Assembly (NCBI RefSeq): GCF_900101125.1
Contig: NZ_FNFL01000006.1
Location: forward strand, 62,001 to 126,000
Origin: Sediminibacillus albus
Lineage (GTDB): Bacteria; Bacillota; Bacilli; Bacillales; Amphibacillaceae
Reading direction: 5' to 3'
Length of the DNA: 64,000 bases
Of the stretch, positions 43,611 through 53,209 are shown one piece after another (the stretch's first letter is position 1; the number at the start of each line of letters is the position of its first letter). Position numbers and translations under genes: made by a program. Under the pieces are notes generated by a model. That model made no database searches. It was given only the letters and a program-made list of their open reading frames with translations, and was not told the origin of the DNA.

Positions 43611-46247
43611 CTATTTTGCATCGTACCAAGTTTCACCATAAGAGTAATCTACCTTAAGGGGTACATTCAGTTCTACCGCTCCCTCCATCGCAGAAGGTAC
43701 GATTTTTTTCAATTTATCGATCTCAGCTCTTGGAGCTTCTAATATTAATTCATCATGCACTTGCAGAAGAACTCTAGCCTCGACTCCTTCGTCCAAGAGT
43801 TTTTGATGAAGATTAATCATGGCGAGCTTGATCACATCTGCTGCACTACCTTGAATTGGCGTATTCATAGCAGTCCGCTCTGCAAAGCTGCGTTTATTAA
43901 AGTTTCGGCTGCTAATATCAGGCAAATATCTCCTGCGATTCATAAGTGTAGTTACATAACCGCTTTGCTTAGCCTCTTGAACAATTTCTTCCATATAATC
44001 CCTAACGCCAAGATAAGTGTCCAAATAGCGGTCGATAAATTTTTTAGCTTCTTTTCGGGTAATACCTAGACTTTGCGATAATCCATAATCACTAATACCA
44101 TATACGATACCAAAATTAACTGCTTTAGCCTGCCGCCTCATGTTGCCAGTAACTTCGTTTTCAGATACGTGGAAGACTTCCATGGCAGTCTGAGTATGAA
44201 TGTCCTTATCGTTATTAAAGGCTTCGATTAGTTTTTCATCATTAGACATATGCGCTAGGACGCGCAGTTCTATTTGTGAATAATCCGCTGCGAAAATAAG
44301 CCAGTCATCTTGTGAGGCAGTAAATGCTTGTCTAATTTTTCTGCCCTCTTCCAGCCTGATCGGGATATTTTGCAAGTTAGGATCCGTAGAGCTCAGCCTG
44401 CCTGTCTGCGTGAGAGCCTGGTTAAATCGGGTATGGATTTTACTACTATCCTTGTGTACCACCTTGAGCAAGCCTTCAATATATGTCGATTGCAGTTTTC
44501 CAAGCTGTCTGTACAAGAGAAGCTTCGGAATAATTTCATGTTGGTCTTGTAATTGCTCCAAAATATCGGCAGAGGTGGAGTAACCAGTTTTCGTCTTTTT
44601 TATAACAGGAAGACCGAGCTTTTCAAACAATATTGGTCCTAACTGCTTGGGTGAATTCAGATTAAATGGTTCCCCAGCAAGTTCAAAGACTTCCTTCTCA
44701 ATTTGCTTTAAACGGCTTTGTAGTTCTGCGCCCATATCTTTCAAACGATCTACATCCACTTTTACGCCCGTATGTTCCATCTCTCCCAATATGATAGCTA
44801 AAGGCATTTCCAATTCCTTAAACAATTCGTACTGTTGATTTTCCTGTAATTTTTTTTCGATTGTTTCTTTCAGGTGGAATATCAAATGGGTCTTTCTTGC
44901 AATATGTTCCGCTAATTGATTTTGTTCAGGGATTTGAATTTTGGCACCTTTGCCGTACACTTCCTCGTCAAACAGCACACCTTTTTCTCCCATACGATGG
45001 CATATGGCAGGAATATCATGGTTATTATCAGAAGGATTGATTAAATAAGAAGCAAGCAATAAATCAAAGTTTATCCCATTGATATGGATGCCTTTATTCA
45101 ATAAAGCTACTGTGGTTTTTTTAGCATCGAACACCCATTTTTTCTTGGTCGTGTCTTCTGCCCACTCCTTAAACTCCTGCGAATTTACAGCTACCTCTGT
45201 CGGAATGAAATAATTGGAATTTTCATTTACAATTCCGAATCCTTCAATCGGTGCTGTATGATAGTTATCCTTCAGCATCTCCACAACAAGCGCTTCCTTG
45301 CCAGTGAACAGGTCTGCTTTTACTTCCGTTAAAATAGTGACATCTATATCTGGGAGCTCTTCCGCTGCTGCTTCCTGATCATCTTCCTCGCCAATTCTGC
45401 TCAACAAAGATTGGAACCCTAAATCTTTGAAAACGGCACTGACTTTGTGCGCCTGGTAGCCTGAATAATCAGTATCCTGCAAACCTATTTCTATAGGTGA
45501 GTTGCATGAAATAGTTACCAGTTCTTTGCTCATGTATGCATCCGCTTGATGGCCTTCCAGCTTCTCCTTAAGTTTTTTTCCGCTTATTTCCGGTATATTT
45601 TCATATAGATTGTCCAATGTATCGTACTGTTTAAGGAGCTTGACAGCTGTCTTTTGGCCGATACCTGGGATACCTGGTATATTGTCGGAACTGTCCCCCA
45701 TCAATGCTTTCATATCAATAATCTGGTCTGGCCTAATCTCCATTTTATCCAACATAAAGGATGGGGTATAAGCGTCTATGTCGCTTAATCCTTTCTTAGT
45801 TAAGCTAACGGTTATTTTATCGGAAACAAGCTGAAGCAAGTCTTTGTCTCCGGATATCACGTTGACTTGCCAGTCTTTCTGCTCGCCTTGTTTTGCCAAT
45901 GTACCGATAATATCATCTGCTTCATACTGTTCCAGCTGGTAATATGGAATGCTAAAAGCTTCCAGTAATTCTTTTAGTAGTGGAAATTGCTCCGATAATT
46001 CCGGCGGCGTTTTTTGCCTGCCGCCTTTATACTCCTTATATGTTTTATGGCGGAAGGTGGTCTTTCCCGCATCAAATGCGACTAAGATATGGGAAGGCTT
46101 TTCGGTATCAAGAATCTTCAAAAGCATATTAGTAAATCCATAGACTGCATTCGTGTACACACCTTTATCATTATTCAATAAAGGCAATGCAAAAAAGGCA
46201 CGGTAAGCGATACTGTTGCCATCAATTAAAACCAATTTATTTTTCAT
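43611..46247 (-). CDS. polA: DNA polymerase I
   Basis: Gap filling and primer removal. The 878-residue protein has the 5'-3' exonuclease (KLVLIDGNSIAYRAFFALP, ALMGDSSDNIPGIPGIGQKT), a proofreading-like domain in which the usual Asp-x-Glu is absent (LVVEMLKDNYH), so it is probably inactive as in other Bacillus Pol I, and the polymerase with motif A AADYSQIELRVLAHMS, motif B RRQAKAVNFGIVYGISDYG and motif C LQVHDELILEAP. Start ATG with AAAGGAG upstream. Confidence 0.97.
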   Translation of the reverse strand: MKNKLVLIDGNSIAYRAFFALPLLNNDKGVYTNAVYGFTNMLLKILDTEKPSHILVAFDAGKTTFRHKTYKEYKGGRQKTPPELSEQFPLLKELLEAFSIPYYQLEQYEADDIIGTLAKQGEQKDWQVNVISGDKDLLQLVSDKITVSLTKKGLSDIDAYTPSFMLDKMEIRPDQIIDMKALMGDSSDNIPGIPGIGQKTAVKLLKQYDTLDNLYENIPEISGKKLKEKLEGHQADAYMSKELVTISCNSPIEIGLQDTDYSGYQAHKVSAVFKDLGFQSLLSRIGEEDDQEAAAEELPDIDVTILTEVKADLFTGKEALVVEMLKDNYHTAPIEGFGIVNENSNYFIPTEVAVNSQEFKEWAEDTTKKKWVFDAKKTTVALLNKGIHINGINFDLLLASYLINPSDNNHDIPAICHRMGEKGVLFDEEVYGKGAKIQIPEQNQLAEHIARKTHLIFHLKETIEKKLQENQQYELFKELEMPLAIILGEMEHTGVKVDVDRLKDMGAELQSRLKQIEKEVFELAGEPFNLNSPKQLGPILFEKLGLPVIKKTKTGYSTSADILEQLQDQHEIIPKLLLYRQLGKLQSTYIEGLLKVVHKDSSKIHTRFNQALTQTGRLSSTDPNLQNIPIRLEEGRKIRQAFTASQDDWLIFAADYSQIELRVLAHMSNDEKLIEAFNNDKDIHTQTAMEVFHVSENEVTGNMRRQAKAVNFGIVYGISDYGLSQSLGITRKEAKKFIDRYLDTYLGVRDYMEEIVQEAKQSGYVTTLMNRRRYLPDISSRNFNKRSFAERTAMNTPIQGSAADVIKLAMINLHQKLLDEGVEARVLLQVHDELILEAPRAEIDKLKKIVPSAMEGAVELNVPLKVDYSYGETWYDAK

Positions 46248-46572
46248 TATTTCGGCACTCCTTTTCCTATGTGAAGGATGTATTCTTTATTATGTAACAT
46301 TTAACCGTACGGACCTTTCTTTATTTTACCACGATTAAACCAAAGAAGAAAAAAGCCGCTCTGCCCTGGATAAAAAAGTTTCTGCCACTCGCAGCGCACG
46401 GTCAGTCTTGCGCTAATATAATAGTGGTCTGCCCATCCATGCGGCCAGATGGTGAAAATTGTCCTATTTTGGGAAAAACGAACAGTAACTGCATAGTTCC
46501 TAGCATACAAAAAAGCGGAGCATATGCTTCCGCTTCCCCTAAGAACCTCATTATCCGGTCCACACTTCCTTA
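46248..46572. other. polA-phoR intergenic region
   Basis: A 325-bp stretch with the phoR terminator on its right side and presumably the polA promoter on its left (TAAAAT about 80 bp before polA, no good -35). A 91-codon frame on the minus strand has no ribosome site and overlaps the terminator, so it is not called. Confidence 0.5.
46509..46535 (-). terminator. Terminator of phoPR
   Basis: AAGCGGA and TCCGCTT enclose the palindrome GCATATGC; on the minus strand the stem is followed by TTTTTTG. Confidence 0.85.
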
Positions 46573-47970
46573 TCAAAATAACCCCTTAGAATACTCCGGT
46601 TTTCTCGGCAGACTTATAATAAATGTAGTTCCTTTTTCCAGTTGACTCTCCAGCCTGATTTCTCCATGGTGTGCTTCGACGATATGTTTGACAATTGCCA
46701 GTCCTAAACCTGTACCGCCTGTATTTCTGCTTCTTGCCCGGTCCACACGGTAAAATCTTTCAAAAATACGGCTCTGAGCTTCATCAGGTATCCCAATACC
46801 GGTATCCGAAATGGTTATTTCAATATGGTTCAGTTTTTCGCTGACTTTCAATAGTACCTTTCCATTATCTGAAGTATAGTTAACGGCATTATTCAATAGA
46901 TTGATGAAAACCTGTTTAAGCCTATCTGCATCTGCAACAATCTCCAATGTATCCGGCAGCTTAATGGATAGGTCAATTTGTTTTTTAACGGCTTGCTGTT
47001 TGATAACCGGAAGTAATTCTTCTACCAAGGAGGAGAGGTCAATATTCTGGTATTCCAGACGCATTTCATCCTTTTCGAGTTTGGACAGTTCTAATAAGTC
47101 ATAAATTAAAGCTTGCAATCGCTCCCCTTCCTTTAGAATAATCTCTAAAAATTGTCTGCGAAGCTGGATATCTTCCATTGCTCCTTCTAATAATGTTTCA
47201 GCAAAACCTCTGATGGAAGTTATAGGAGTTTTCAGTTCATGAGAAACATTCGCAACAAAGTCTTTTCTCATTTCCTCCAGCTTTTTCAACTCTGTAATAT
47301 CGTGGAACACCAGTACGGCACCATTTAATACTTGTTTTTCATTAAATATTGGGGCACCGACGACTTCAATTGATTTTCTTTCTATTTGGCCAGAAATAGT
47401 GAATGAATCTTTCACTTTTTCTTCATAAAGAAATGCTTCCTGAACTGCTTTATGTATTCTTTCCTGATCAAGCACGTCATAATAGAGAAAACCCATAAAA
47501 TCCTTTGGTTCTCCCTCAAATATTTGCAAAAACTTTCGATTGATTAAATGCACATAGCCTTTTTCATCTATAAGCATCAATCCGCTTTCCATGTTGTCAA
47601 TAACTGTTCTCATTTGGCTTTCTTGCATCTTCTCCTGAAGTGTAATCTCCTGTAGATTTCTGGCCAGGACATTGATAGCATTGCTCAACTTTCCCGCTTC
47701 CCCAAAATAACTTACATAGGTTCTGGCTTTATAGTTACCCTTCACTAATTCATCAGCCACTCTTGACGCCGACTGAACTGGTTTTATGTACTTTTCAAAA
47801 ATATTGATAATCAAAACCATAAAGACGATTAATCCACCAAGTAAACTAAAACCTCCAATAATTCTTTCGGTGAGAGGCAGAAGTGGAAGGATGATAATCC
47901 CCATCCCCGCAAAAATTAACACAACAACGAAAAGATAGCTCAGGAAGGGACGAATATTAACCGATCCCAT
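46573..47970 (-). CDS. phoR: Phosphate-regulon sensor histidine kinase PhoR, short form
   Basis: Phosphorylates PhoP on phosphate limitation. The 465-residue chain has two hydrophobic helices back to back (about 9-32 and 36-58), a HAMP-like linker (about 60-108), a PAS domain (about 113-225), the phosphoacceptor His 244 in VSHELKTPITSIRGF, and the ATPase with N box NLLNNAVNYT, G1 DTGIGIP and GGTGLGLAIV. B. subtilis PhoR has about 579 residues with a PDC-like extracytoplasmic domain between the helices; here only a few residues remain. The start overlaps phoP by 14 bp. Confidence 0.93.
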   Translation of the reverse strand: MGSVNIRPFLSYLFVVVLIFAGMGIIILPLLPLTERIIGGFSLLGGLIVFMVLIINIFEKYIKPVQSASRVADELVKGNYKARTYVSYFGEAGKLSNAINVLARNLQEITLQEKMQESQMRTVIDNMESGLMLIDEKGYVHLINRKFLQIFEGEPKDFMGFLYYDVLDQERIHKAVQEAFLYEEKVKDSFTISGQIERKSIEVVGAPIFNEKQVLNGAVLVFHDITELKKLEEMRKDFVANVSHELKTPITSIRGFAETLLEGAMEDIQLRRQFLEIILKEGERLQALIYDLLELSKLEKDEMRLEYQNIDLSSLVEELLPVIKQQAVKKQIDLSIKLPDTLEIVADADRLKQVFINLLNNAVNYTSDNGKVLLKVSEKLNHIEITISDTGIGIPDEAQSRIFERFYRVDRARSRNTGGTGLGLAIVKHIVEAHHGEIRLESQLEKGTTFIISLPRKPEYSKGLF

Positions 47971-48661
47971 TTAAATGATCCTCCATTTTGTAACCTAAAC
48001 CACGAATGGTTTTAATATATACAGGATGTTTTGTGTCTGGCTCGATTTTTTCCCTTAAGTGGCTGACATGGACATCCACAATCCTAGTATCGCCAACAAA
48101 GTCATAATTCCAAACAGCGCTCAGCAATTGATCCCTTGATAGTACTTTTCCTTTATGCTTTGCCAAGTACAAAAGCAGTTCAAATTCCTTCCTGGTAAAC
48201 TCGAGTGTCTCTCCCTGAAAAACTGCTTCATATTGTTCAGGATAGATGACTAAGTCAGCAATTTTAAGAAAAGATAGTTCCGTTTCCGTCTTTTTATTCG
48301 CTCTTCTTAGAATAGCCTTTATTCTCGCAACCACCTCTTTGGGGCTAAATGGTTTGGTTAGATAATCATCAGCCCCCAGCTCTAATCCGAGTACCTTATC
48401 AAACTCATCATCCTTGGCTGTTAACATGAGGATAGGTGTTTCTATCTGCTTTTGCCTCAAAAGCTTGCAAACTTCTGTCCCATCAAGCTCAGGCAACATG
48501 ATGTCTAAAATGATTAAATCGAAATTTTCCTGAACGGCTTTTTGTATGGCTGCTTGGCCGTCATAGGCAACATCAGTAGTAAATCCAGCCTGTTCTACAT
48601 TATATTTCAATAAAGTAACGATTGATTCTTCGTCATCTACAATTAGTACTTTGCGGCTCAT
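47957..48661 (-). CDS. phoP: Phosphate-regulon response regulator PhoP
   Basis: OmpR-type regulator of the Pho regulon. The 234-residue protein has a receiver with Asp 9-10 and phosphorylated Asp 53 (LIILDIMLPELDG), the Lys in DDYLTKPFSPKE, and a winged helix with FTRKEFELLLYLAKHKGKVL and GDTRIVDVHVSHLREKIE. Start ATG MSRKVLIVDDE with GGGGGTG upstream. Translationally coupled to phoR. Confidence 0.97.
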   Translation of the reverse strand: MSRKVLIVDDEESIVTLLKYNVEQAGFTTDVAYDGQAAIQKAVQENFDLIILDIMLPELDGTEVCKLLRQKQIETPILMLTAKDDEFDKVLGLELGADDYLTKPFSPKEVVARIKAILRRANKKTETELSFLKIADLVIYPEQYEAVFQGETLEFTRKEFELLLYLAKHKGKVLSRDQLLSAVWNYDFVGDTRIVDVHVSHLREKIEPDTKHPVYIKTIRGLGYKMEDHLNGIG

Positions 48662-48807
48662 CTCAACACCCCCATGTATTTATCTATATAATATCCTATT
48701 CTCATCATACAATGAAGGGATGCTTCTGTGAACAGTACAGGCTAAGGATTCTGGCAAGTTGCTGTAAATTTTTGTTTACAAACTTTACAATTCCATTCCG
48801 GAAAAGC

Positions 48808-49284
48808 TTAATAAAAATTTTCTAAAGAAGAAGCAATTGTCGACTTTGGCTGATAAGGAGGGCATACAACTAAGGAACCTTTGAGTACATGATCGCCCCG
48901 ATTATCTGTCGCTGTTACAATGACGATCACTTGATGGTTTTCCATATCGATTTCTTTGATTTCTAAGCGAAACGTTACTGTAGCATAATGAGTAACTGGT
49001 TTCAAAAAAGCCATGTCGTGCTGTAGAATATGGCTGCCGGGCCCGGGAAGCTTCATCGATACGATGGAGGATACTACTCCGAATAATAGCACAGAAGGTA
49101 CAATCGGGCACTTGTATGGGGTTTGTGAAGCATAATCATGCTGCAGGTACAGAGGGTTTGCATCATTGGTAAGTCCTAAATACAATAACAGCTCTTTATC
49201 TTCTATTTTATGGCTTGTTTGATAACTGTCCCCTACCTTTAACTGGTCGATCATTTTCCCTAGCGGTCGTTTTTTCCCTAACAT
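48808..49284 (-). CDS. MaoC-like hotdog dehydratase-family protein
   Basis: A 158-residue single hotdog domain similar to R-specific enoyl-CoA hydratases. The motif region LGLTNDANPLYLQHDYA keeps the catalytic Asp (about residue 41), but the position five residues on, normally His, is Tyr 46. Further family features are SVLLFGVVSSIVSMKLPGPG and FLKPVTHYATVTFRLEI. GAGGAGG lies seven bases before the ATG. It sits between mdh and phoP, not at this place in B. subtilis, and carries a good cre site upstream. It may be a non-hydratase acyl-CoA binding protein; activity is open. Confidence 0.78.
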   Translation of the reverse strand: MLGKKRPLGKMIDQLKVGDSYQTSHKIEDKELLLYLGLTNDANPLYLQHDYASQTPYKCPIVPSVLLFGVVSSIVSMKLPGPGSHILQHDMAFLKPVTHYATVTFRLEIKEIDMENHQVIVIVTATDNRGDHVLKGSLVVCPPYQPKSTIASSLENFY

Positions 49285-49303
49285 GTCATAATCCTCCTCA
49301 AAA

Positions 49304-49317
49304 TGTAATCGCTTTCT
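49304..49317. promoter_or_regulatory. CcpA cre site upstream of the maoC-like gene
   Basis: TGTAATCGCTTTCT (plus strand) matches 10 of the 11 defined positions of TGWAAnCGnTnWCA. It lies between a TATAAT on the minus strand (49334-49339) and the ribosome site, where bound CcpA would block transcription of the maoC-like gene and possibly of phoPR behind it. Confidence 0.72.
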
Positions 49318-49404
49318 TTATTGATTTAGTTTCATTATAGAGGAAAGCAGTAAAGAGATAAAGGCGCTTAGTTAAATGTAAAAATTATGATTGCCTATAA
49401 AGAA

Positions 49405-49440
49405 AAGACTGTATGGAATAAATTACTTCCATACAGTCTT
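49405..49440 (-). terminator. Terminator of the TCA operon
   Basis: A perfect 14-bp stem (AAGACTGTATGGAA and complement) with an 8-base loop, followed by TTCTTTATA on the minus strand, right after mdh. Confidence 0.87.
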
Positions 49441-49444
49441 ATTT

Positions 49445-50386
49445 TTACTTATTTAGCACTTCTAATACATTTTTTACAGATTCAGCTGACTTATCCAGTG
49501 CAGCTTTCTCATCCTCTAGTAAATCCAATTCGATAATTTCTTCTAACCCATTCCCGCCAATGATGGTTGGAACACCTAGATAAATATCAGAATAACCATA
49601 TTCGCCTTCCAGGTAAGCAATTGACGGAAGTACTCTCCGCTGGTCTTTCAAAATTGCTTCAGCCATTACCGTTAGGGAAGCAGCAGGAGCATAATATGCA
49701 CTTCCATTCCCTAACAAATTAACAATTTCCCCTCCACCTGTTCGTGTACGAGCCACTATTTCATTCAACCGCTCTTTGGAAATTAATTTTTCTAATGGGA
49801 TTCCCCCAGCGAATGAATAACGGATAAGCGGAACCATATCATCTCCATGCCCGCCTAATACAAAGCCGGTAATATCCTTCACTGATAAATTAAGTTCTTC
49901 TGCTACGAAAGTGCGGAATCTAGCGGTATCAAGTACACCAGATTGGCCGATTACACGGCTTTTCGGGAATCCTGATTCTTTAAATACGGTGTATGTCATG
50001 GCATCTACCGGATTAGTTAATACCAAAATAAACGTATCAGGAGAATATTTGACAATCTCTTTTGTAACACTTTTCATTATTTTAGCATTGGTGCTCACTA
50101 AATCATCCCTGCTCATACCTGGTTTGCGGGCAATACCAGCTGTGATAATAACTAAATCGGAGCCTTCGGTATCTTTGTAATCTGCAGTTCCGGTAATTTT
50201 CGCATCAAACCCTTGCACAGGGCTGGCCTCAAGCATGTCCAGGGCTTTGCCTTTTGTCGGGTCTTCCATGTCCGGGATATCGACTAAGACAACATCAGCC
50301 AATTCTTTTTGCGCAATCATTAATGCTGTAGTTGCTCCAGTGAACCCTCCACCGATAACAGATACTTTTCTTCTTTTTATCGTCAT
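49445..50386 (-). CDS. mdh: Malate dehydrogenase
   Basis: Oxidises malate to oxaloacetate with NAD. The 313-residue LDH-like protein has [17 protein letters not shown] at the N terminus, [16 protein letters not shown] after beta 2, active-site residues in [27 protein letters not shown] and the catalytic His in [12 protein letters not shown]. The ATG at 50384-50386 ([10 protein letters not shown]) has AAGGGG eight bases upstream. Last gene of citZ-icd-mdh. Confidence 0.96.
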   Translation of the reverse strand: MTIKRRKVSVIGGGFTGATTALMIAQKELADVVLVDIPDMEDPTKGKALDMLEASPVQGFDAKITGTADYKDTEGSDLVIITAGIARKPGMSRDDLVSTNAKIMKSVTKEIVKYSPDTFILVLTNPVDAMTYTVFKESGFPKSRVIGQSGVLDTARFRTFVAEELNLSVKDITGFVLGGHGDDMVPLIRYSFAGGIPLEKLISKERLNEIVARTRTGGGEIVNLLGNGSAYYAPAASLTVMAEAILKDQRRVLPSIAYLEGEYGYSDIYLGVPTIIGGNGLEEIIELDLLEDEKAALDKSAESVKNVLEVLNK

Positions 50387-50409
50387 GTAATGCACCCCTT
50401 CCTATCAGC

Positions 50410-51681
50410 CTATTGCATATTTTTAATAAGCGCGTCACCAAAACCTGAAGTTTTCACTTCTTTGGCACCTTCCATCATACGGGCGAAGTCATAAGTAACT
50501 TCTTTTGATGCAATTGTTTTATCCATCGACTTAGTGATCAAATCTGCAGCTTCTCTCCACTCTAAATGCTCGAGCATAAGCACACCGGAAAGAATCACAG
50601 AAGAAGGATTCACCTTATCTTGTCCTGCATATTTTGGTGCAGTACCATGAGTTGCCTCAAAAATGGCATGGCCTGTTTCATAATTTATATTCGCTCCCGG
50701 CGCAATGCCGATGCCGCCTACTTGAGCAGCCAAGGCGTCAGAAATGTAATCGCCATTTAGGTTCATTGTGGCAACAACGTCGAATTCTTTTGGTCGTGTA
50801 AGAATCTGCTGCAGAAAGATATCTGCAATAGCATCTTTAATGATAATCTTTCCAGCTTTCTCTGCCTCTTCCTGTGCTTTATTGGCAGCTTCTTTACCTT
50901 TCTCATCGACAATTCGGTCATATTCCCACCAAGTAAACACTTTATCTGCATATTCTTCCTGGGCAACTTCATATCCCCACGCTTTAAAGGCACCTTCGGT
51001 AAATTTCATAATATTCCCTTTGTGGACAAGTGTTACGCTTTTACGCCCTTCGTTGATCGCATAATCGATCGCTGCCCGGACCAAACGCTTTGTTCCCTCT
51101 TCTGATACCGGCTTTATGCCAATTCCGGAGGTTTCAGGGAATCGGATTTTATGTACTCCCATTTCGTTTTGAAGAAATTCAATTACTTTCTTCACTTCGT
51201 CAGATCCCTTTTGCCATTCAATTCCTGCATAGATATCTTCTGTATTTTCACGGAAGATGACCATATCTGTATCCTCAGGACGTTTAACCGGTGAAGGCAC
51301 CCCGTCGAAGTAACGGACTGGACGCAGGCATGTAAATAAGTCCAGCTCTTGTCGCAAAGCAACGTTTAAAGAACGGATACCACCACCGACAGGAGTTGTT
51401 AATGGCCCTTTAATGGCAATCTTGTAATCGCGAATAGTATTTAAGGTTTCTTCTGGCAGCCATTCGCCAAATTTATCGTATGCTTTCTGTCCAGCATAAA
51501 CCTCTTTCCACTCAATTGATTTTTTTCCGTTATAAGCTTTGTCAACGGCTGCTTCTATTACTCTTCTTGCTGCCGCCCAGATATCAGGACCAATCCCGTC
51601 TCCTTCGATAAAAGGGATCACCGGACGGTCCGGAACGTTCATTACACCATTTTCTACTGTGATTTTTTCGCTTTGTGTCAT
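50410..51681 (-). CDS. icd: Isocitrate dehydrogenase (NADP)
   Basis: Converts isocitrate to 2-oxoglutarate. The 423-residue protein has [17 protein letters not shown], the substrate loop [17 protein letters not shown] with the Ser that is phosphorylated in E. coli, Arg residues in CLRPVRYFD, metal Asp residues in [20 protein letters not shown] and the NADP region [24 protein letters not shown] precedes the ATG. It is 23 bp upstream of mdh. Confidence 0.97.
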   Translation of the reverse strand: MTQSEKITVENGVMNVPDRPVIPFIEGDGIGPDIWAAARRVIEAAVDKAYNGKKSIEWKEVYAGQKAYDKFGEWLPEETLNTIRDYKIAIKGPLTTPVGGGIRSLNVALRQELDLFTCLRPVRYFDGVPSPVKRPEDTDMVIFRENTEDIYAGIEWQKGSDEVKKVIEFLQNEMGVHKIRFPETSGIGIKPVSEEGTKRLVRAAIDYAINEGRKSVTLVHKGNIMKFTEGAFKAWGYEVAQEEYADKVFTWWEYDRIVDEKGKEAANKAQEEAEKAGKIIIKDAIADIFLQQILTRPKEFDVVATMNLNGDYISDALAAQVGGIGIAPGANINYETGHAIFEATHGTAPKYAGQDKVNPSSVILSGVLMLEHLEWREAADLITKSMDKTIASKEVTYDFARMMEGAKEVKTSGFGDALIKNMQ

Positions 51682-51794
51682 TATATGACCTCCTCTATTT
51701 AATCTTAGAAATAAATCGTATCATAAACTATCTGCCGTTTTACATTCAAGAACTAAAACCTGTAAAGAAGCAAAATCGACAATGATTAGCAGGA

Positions 51795-51821
51795 TGGCTG
51801 GCATAAAAATCAATCCAGCCA
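51795..51821 (-). other. Hairpin in the citZ-icd gap
   Basis: TGGCTGG and its complement form a 7-bp stem with a 13-base loop directly after citZ. No T-run follows on the minus strand, so it is more likely an RNA processing or stabilising hairpin than a terminator. Confidence 0.4.
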
Positions 51822-51843
51822 AGAAATCGCTTTATTATTTGAT

Positions 51844-52959
51844 CTACCGGTTTTCGACTGATTTGTATTCCTGGTTTTTAGGTCCGACATATTCAGCTCT
51901 TGGACGAATAAGTCGATTGTTTTCATACTGTTCCAATATATGCGCCAGCCATCCGGAAACTCTGCTTACAGCAAAAATCGGAGTGAATAAATCATGTTTA
52001 ATTCCCAGGCTGTGATAAACAGAAGCTGAATAAAAGTCAACATTTGCCGGAAGCCCTTTATTTTCTTTAATGTAATCTTCGATTTTCACAGACATTTCAT
52101 ACCACTTTGATTGTCCGGTCAATTCTGTTAACTCTCTGGACATTTTTTTCAGGTGTTTGGCTCTTGGATCTCCGTTTCGGTACACCCGGTGCCCCATACC
52201 CATTATTTTTTCTTTGTTTTCCAGCTTTTCTTTTATATACGGAATAGCGTTATCAACTTCGCCAATTTCCGTTAGCATTTTCATAACGCGTTCGTTTGCA
52301 CCGCCATGTAGTGGGCCTTTCAAGGCGCTTATGGCAGCAGTAATCCCTGAATAAACATCTGAAAGTGTAGCTACACACACGCGTGAAGTAAAAGTCGATG
52401 CATTCAGTTCATGGTCCGCATGTAGGACAAGAGCTTTGTTAATCGCTTCGACCTCAAGGTCTTTCGGTTCTTCACCGTTCAACATAAACAGGAAGTTAGC
52501 TGCATAGCTTAACCCTTTTTTGGGAGCAACCGGCTCTTTGCCATCACGTATTCGGGCAAACGCTGCCACAACGGACGAGATTTTAGCTTGCAAACGTACT
52601 GCCTTCCGTTTGTTTGCTGCCTCTTCCATAACATCAGCTTCCTCGTCAAACAACCCAAGTAGAGACACAGCTGTTCTTAATGCAGCCATTGGGTGGACTT
52701 TAGAAAGATCATAAGACTTTAAATGTTGAATAATTTCGTCAGACAATTCCATATTGGAAACTAAATCTTCTGACAAACTATTAAGTTCTTCTTTAGAAGG
52801 AAGTTTAGTATTCCATAATAGGAAAATAACTTCCTCAAAACTAGAATTTTCCGCTAAATCATCAATTTTGTATCCAGCATAAGTTAATTGGTCATCGATA
52901 ATGGAACTAATCGATGATTCTGTTGCAACAATTCCTTCCAGCCCTTTCGTTGTTGACAT
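51844..52959 (-). CDS. citZ: Citrate synthase
   Basis: Condenses oxaloacetate and acetyl-CoA. The 371-residue type I enzyme has the catalytic His in LKGPLHGGANERVMKML, the His and Arg in IMGMGHRVYRNGDPRAKHLK, the Asp in NVDFYSASVYHSLG and the C-terminal Arg in RVSGWLAHILEQ. Start ATG MSTTKGLEG with AAAGGAG upstream. First gene of the TCA operon; promoter with cre-like site and a leader of about 215 nt upstream. Confidence 0.96.
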   Translation of the reverse strand: MSTTKGLEGIVATESSISSIIDDQLTYAGYKIDDLAENSSFEEVIFLLWNTKLPSKEELNSLSEDLVSNMELSDEIIQHLKSYDLSKVHPMAALRTAVSLLGLFDEEADVMEEAANKRKAVRLQAKISSVVAAFARIRDGKEPVAPKKGLSYAANFLFMLNGEEPKDLEVEAINKALVLHADHELNASTFTSRVCVATLSDVYSGITAAISALKGPLHGGANERVMKMLTEIGEVDNAIPYIKEKLENKEKIMGMGHRVYRNGDPRAKHLKKMSRELTELTGQSKWYEMSVKIEDYIKENKGLPANVDFYSASVYHSLGIKHDLFTPIFAVSRVSGWLAHILEQYENNRLIRPRAEYVGPKNQEYKSVENR

Positions 52960-53147
52960 GACATCTCTCTCCTTTTCTGTATTTTCCTTTTCACTTCACC
53001 TGTGAGCTGACTATTTATCAAATACTCCTTATATGAAATAGCCATTAAAAGAAAATTAAAGAAAACCCGGTGTGCCGAGCTTTCAGGCGAAGCTATCCAG
53101 CATTGCTGTAAAAGGTCAGAAAGCGACAAAACTTTCAATGTATTATT

Positions 53148-53167
53148 GATAGAAAAGCTTTCTTATC
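53148..53167 (-). promoter_or_regulatory. 20-bp dyad in the citZ 5' leader
   Basis: GATAAGAAAGCTTTTCTATC (minus strand) is an inverted repeat with two mismatched pairs, starting about 7 bases after the predicted transcription start. Its place suits a repressor; CcpC regulates citZ in B. subtilis, but the match to its ATAA-N7-TTAT pattern is not exact. Confidence 0.4.
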
Positions 53168-53180
53168 ATCCCCAAGGTTA

Positions 53181-53209
53181 ATTATAAACAATAAAGATAG
53201 TAAAGTGAA
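53181..53209 (-). promoter_or_regulatory. Sigma-A promoter of citZ
   Basis: TTCACT (53204-53209), 17 bases, TATAAT (53181-53186) on the minus strand, 222 bp before citZ. Confidence 0.7.

Noticed and set aside
46301-46576. 91-codon frame between phoR and polA
   Set aside because: Covers the phoR terminator and lacks a ribosome site; not a gene.
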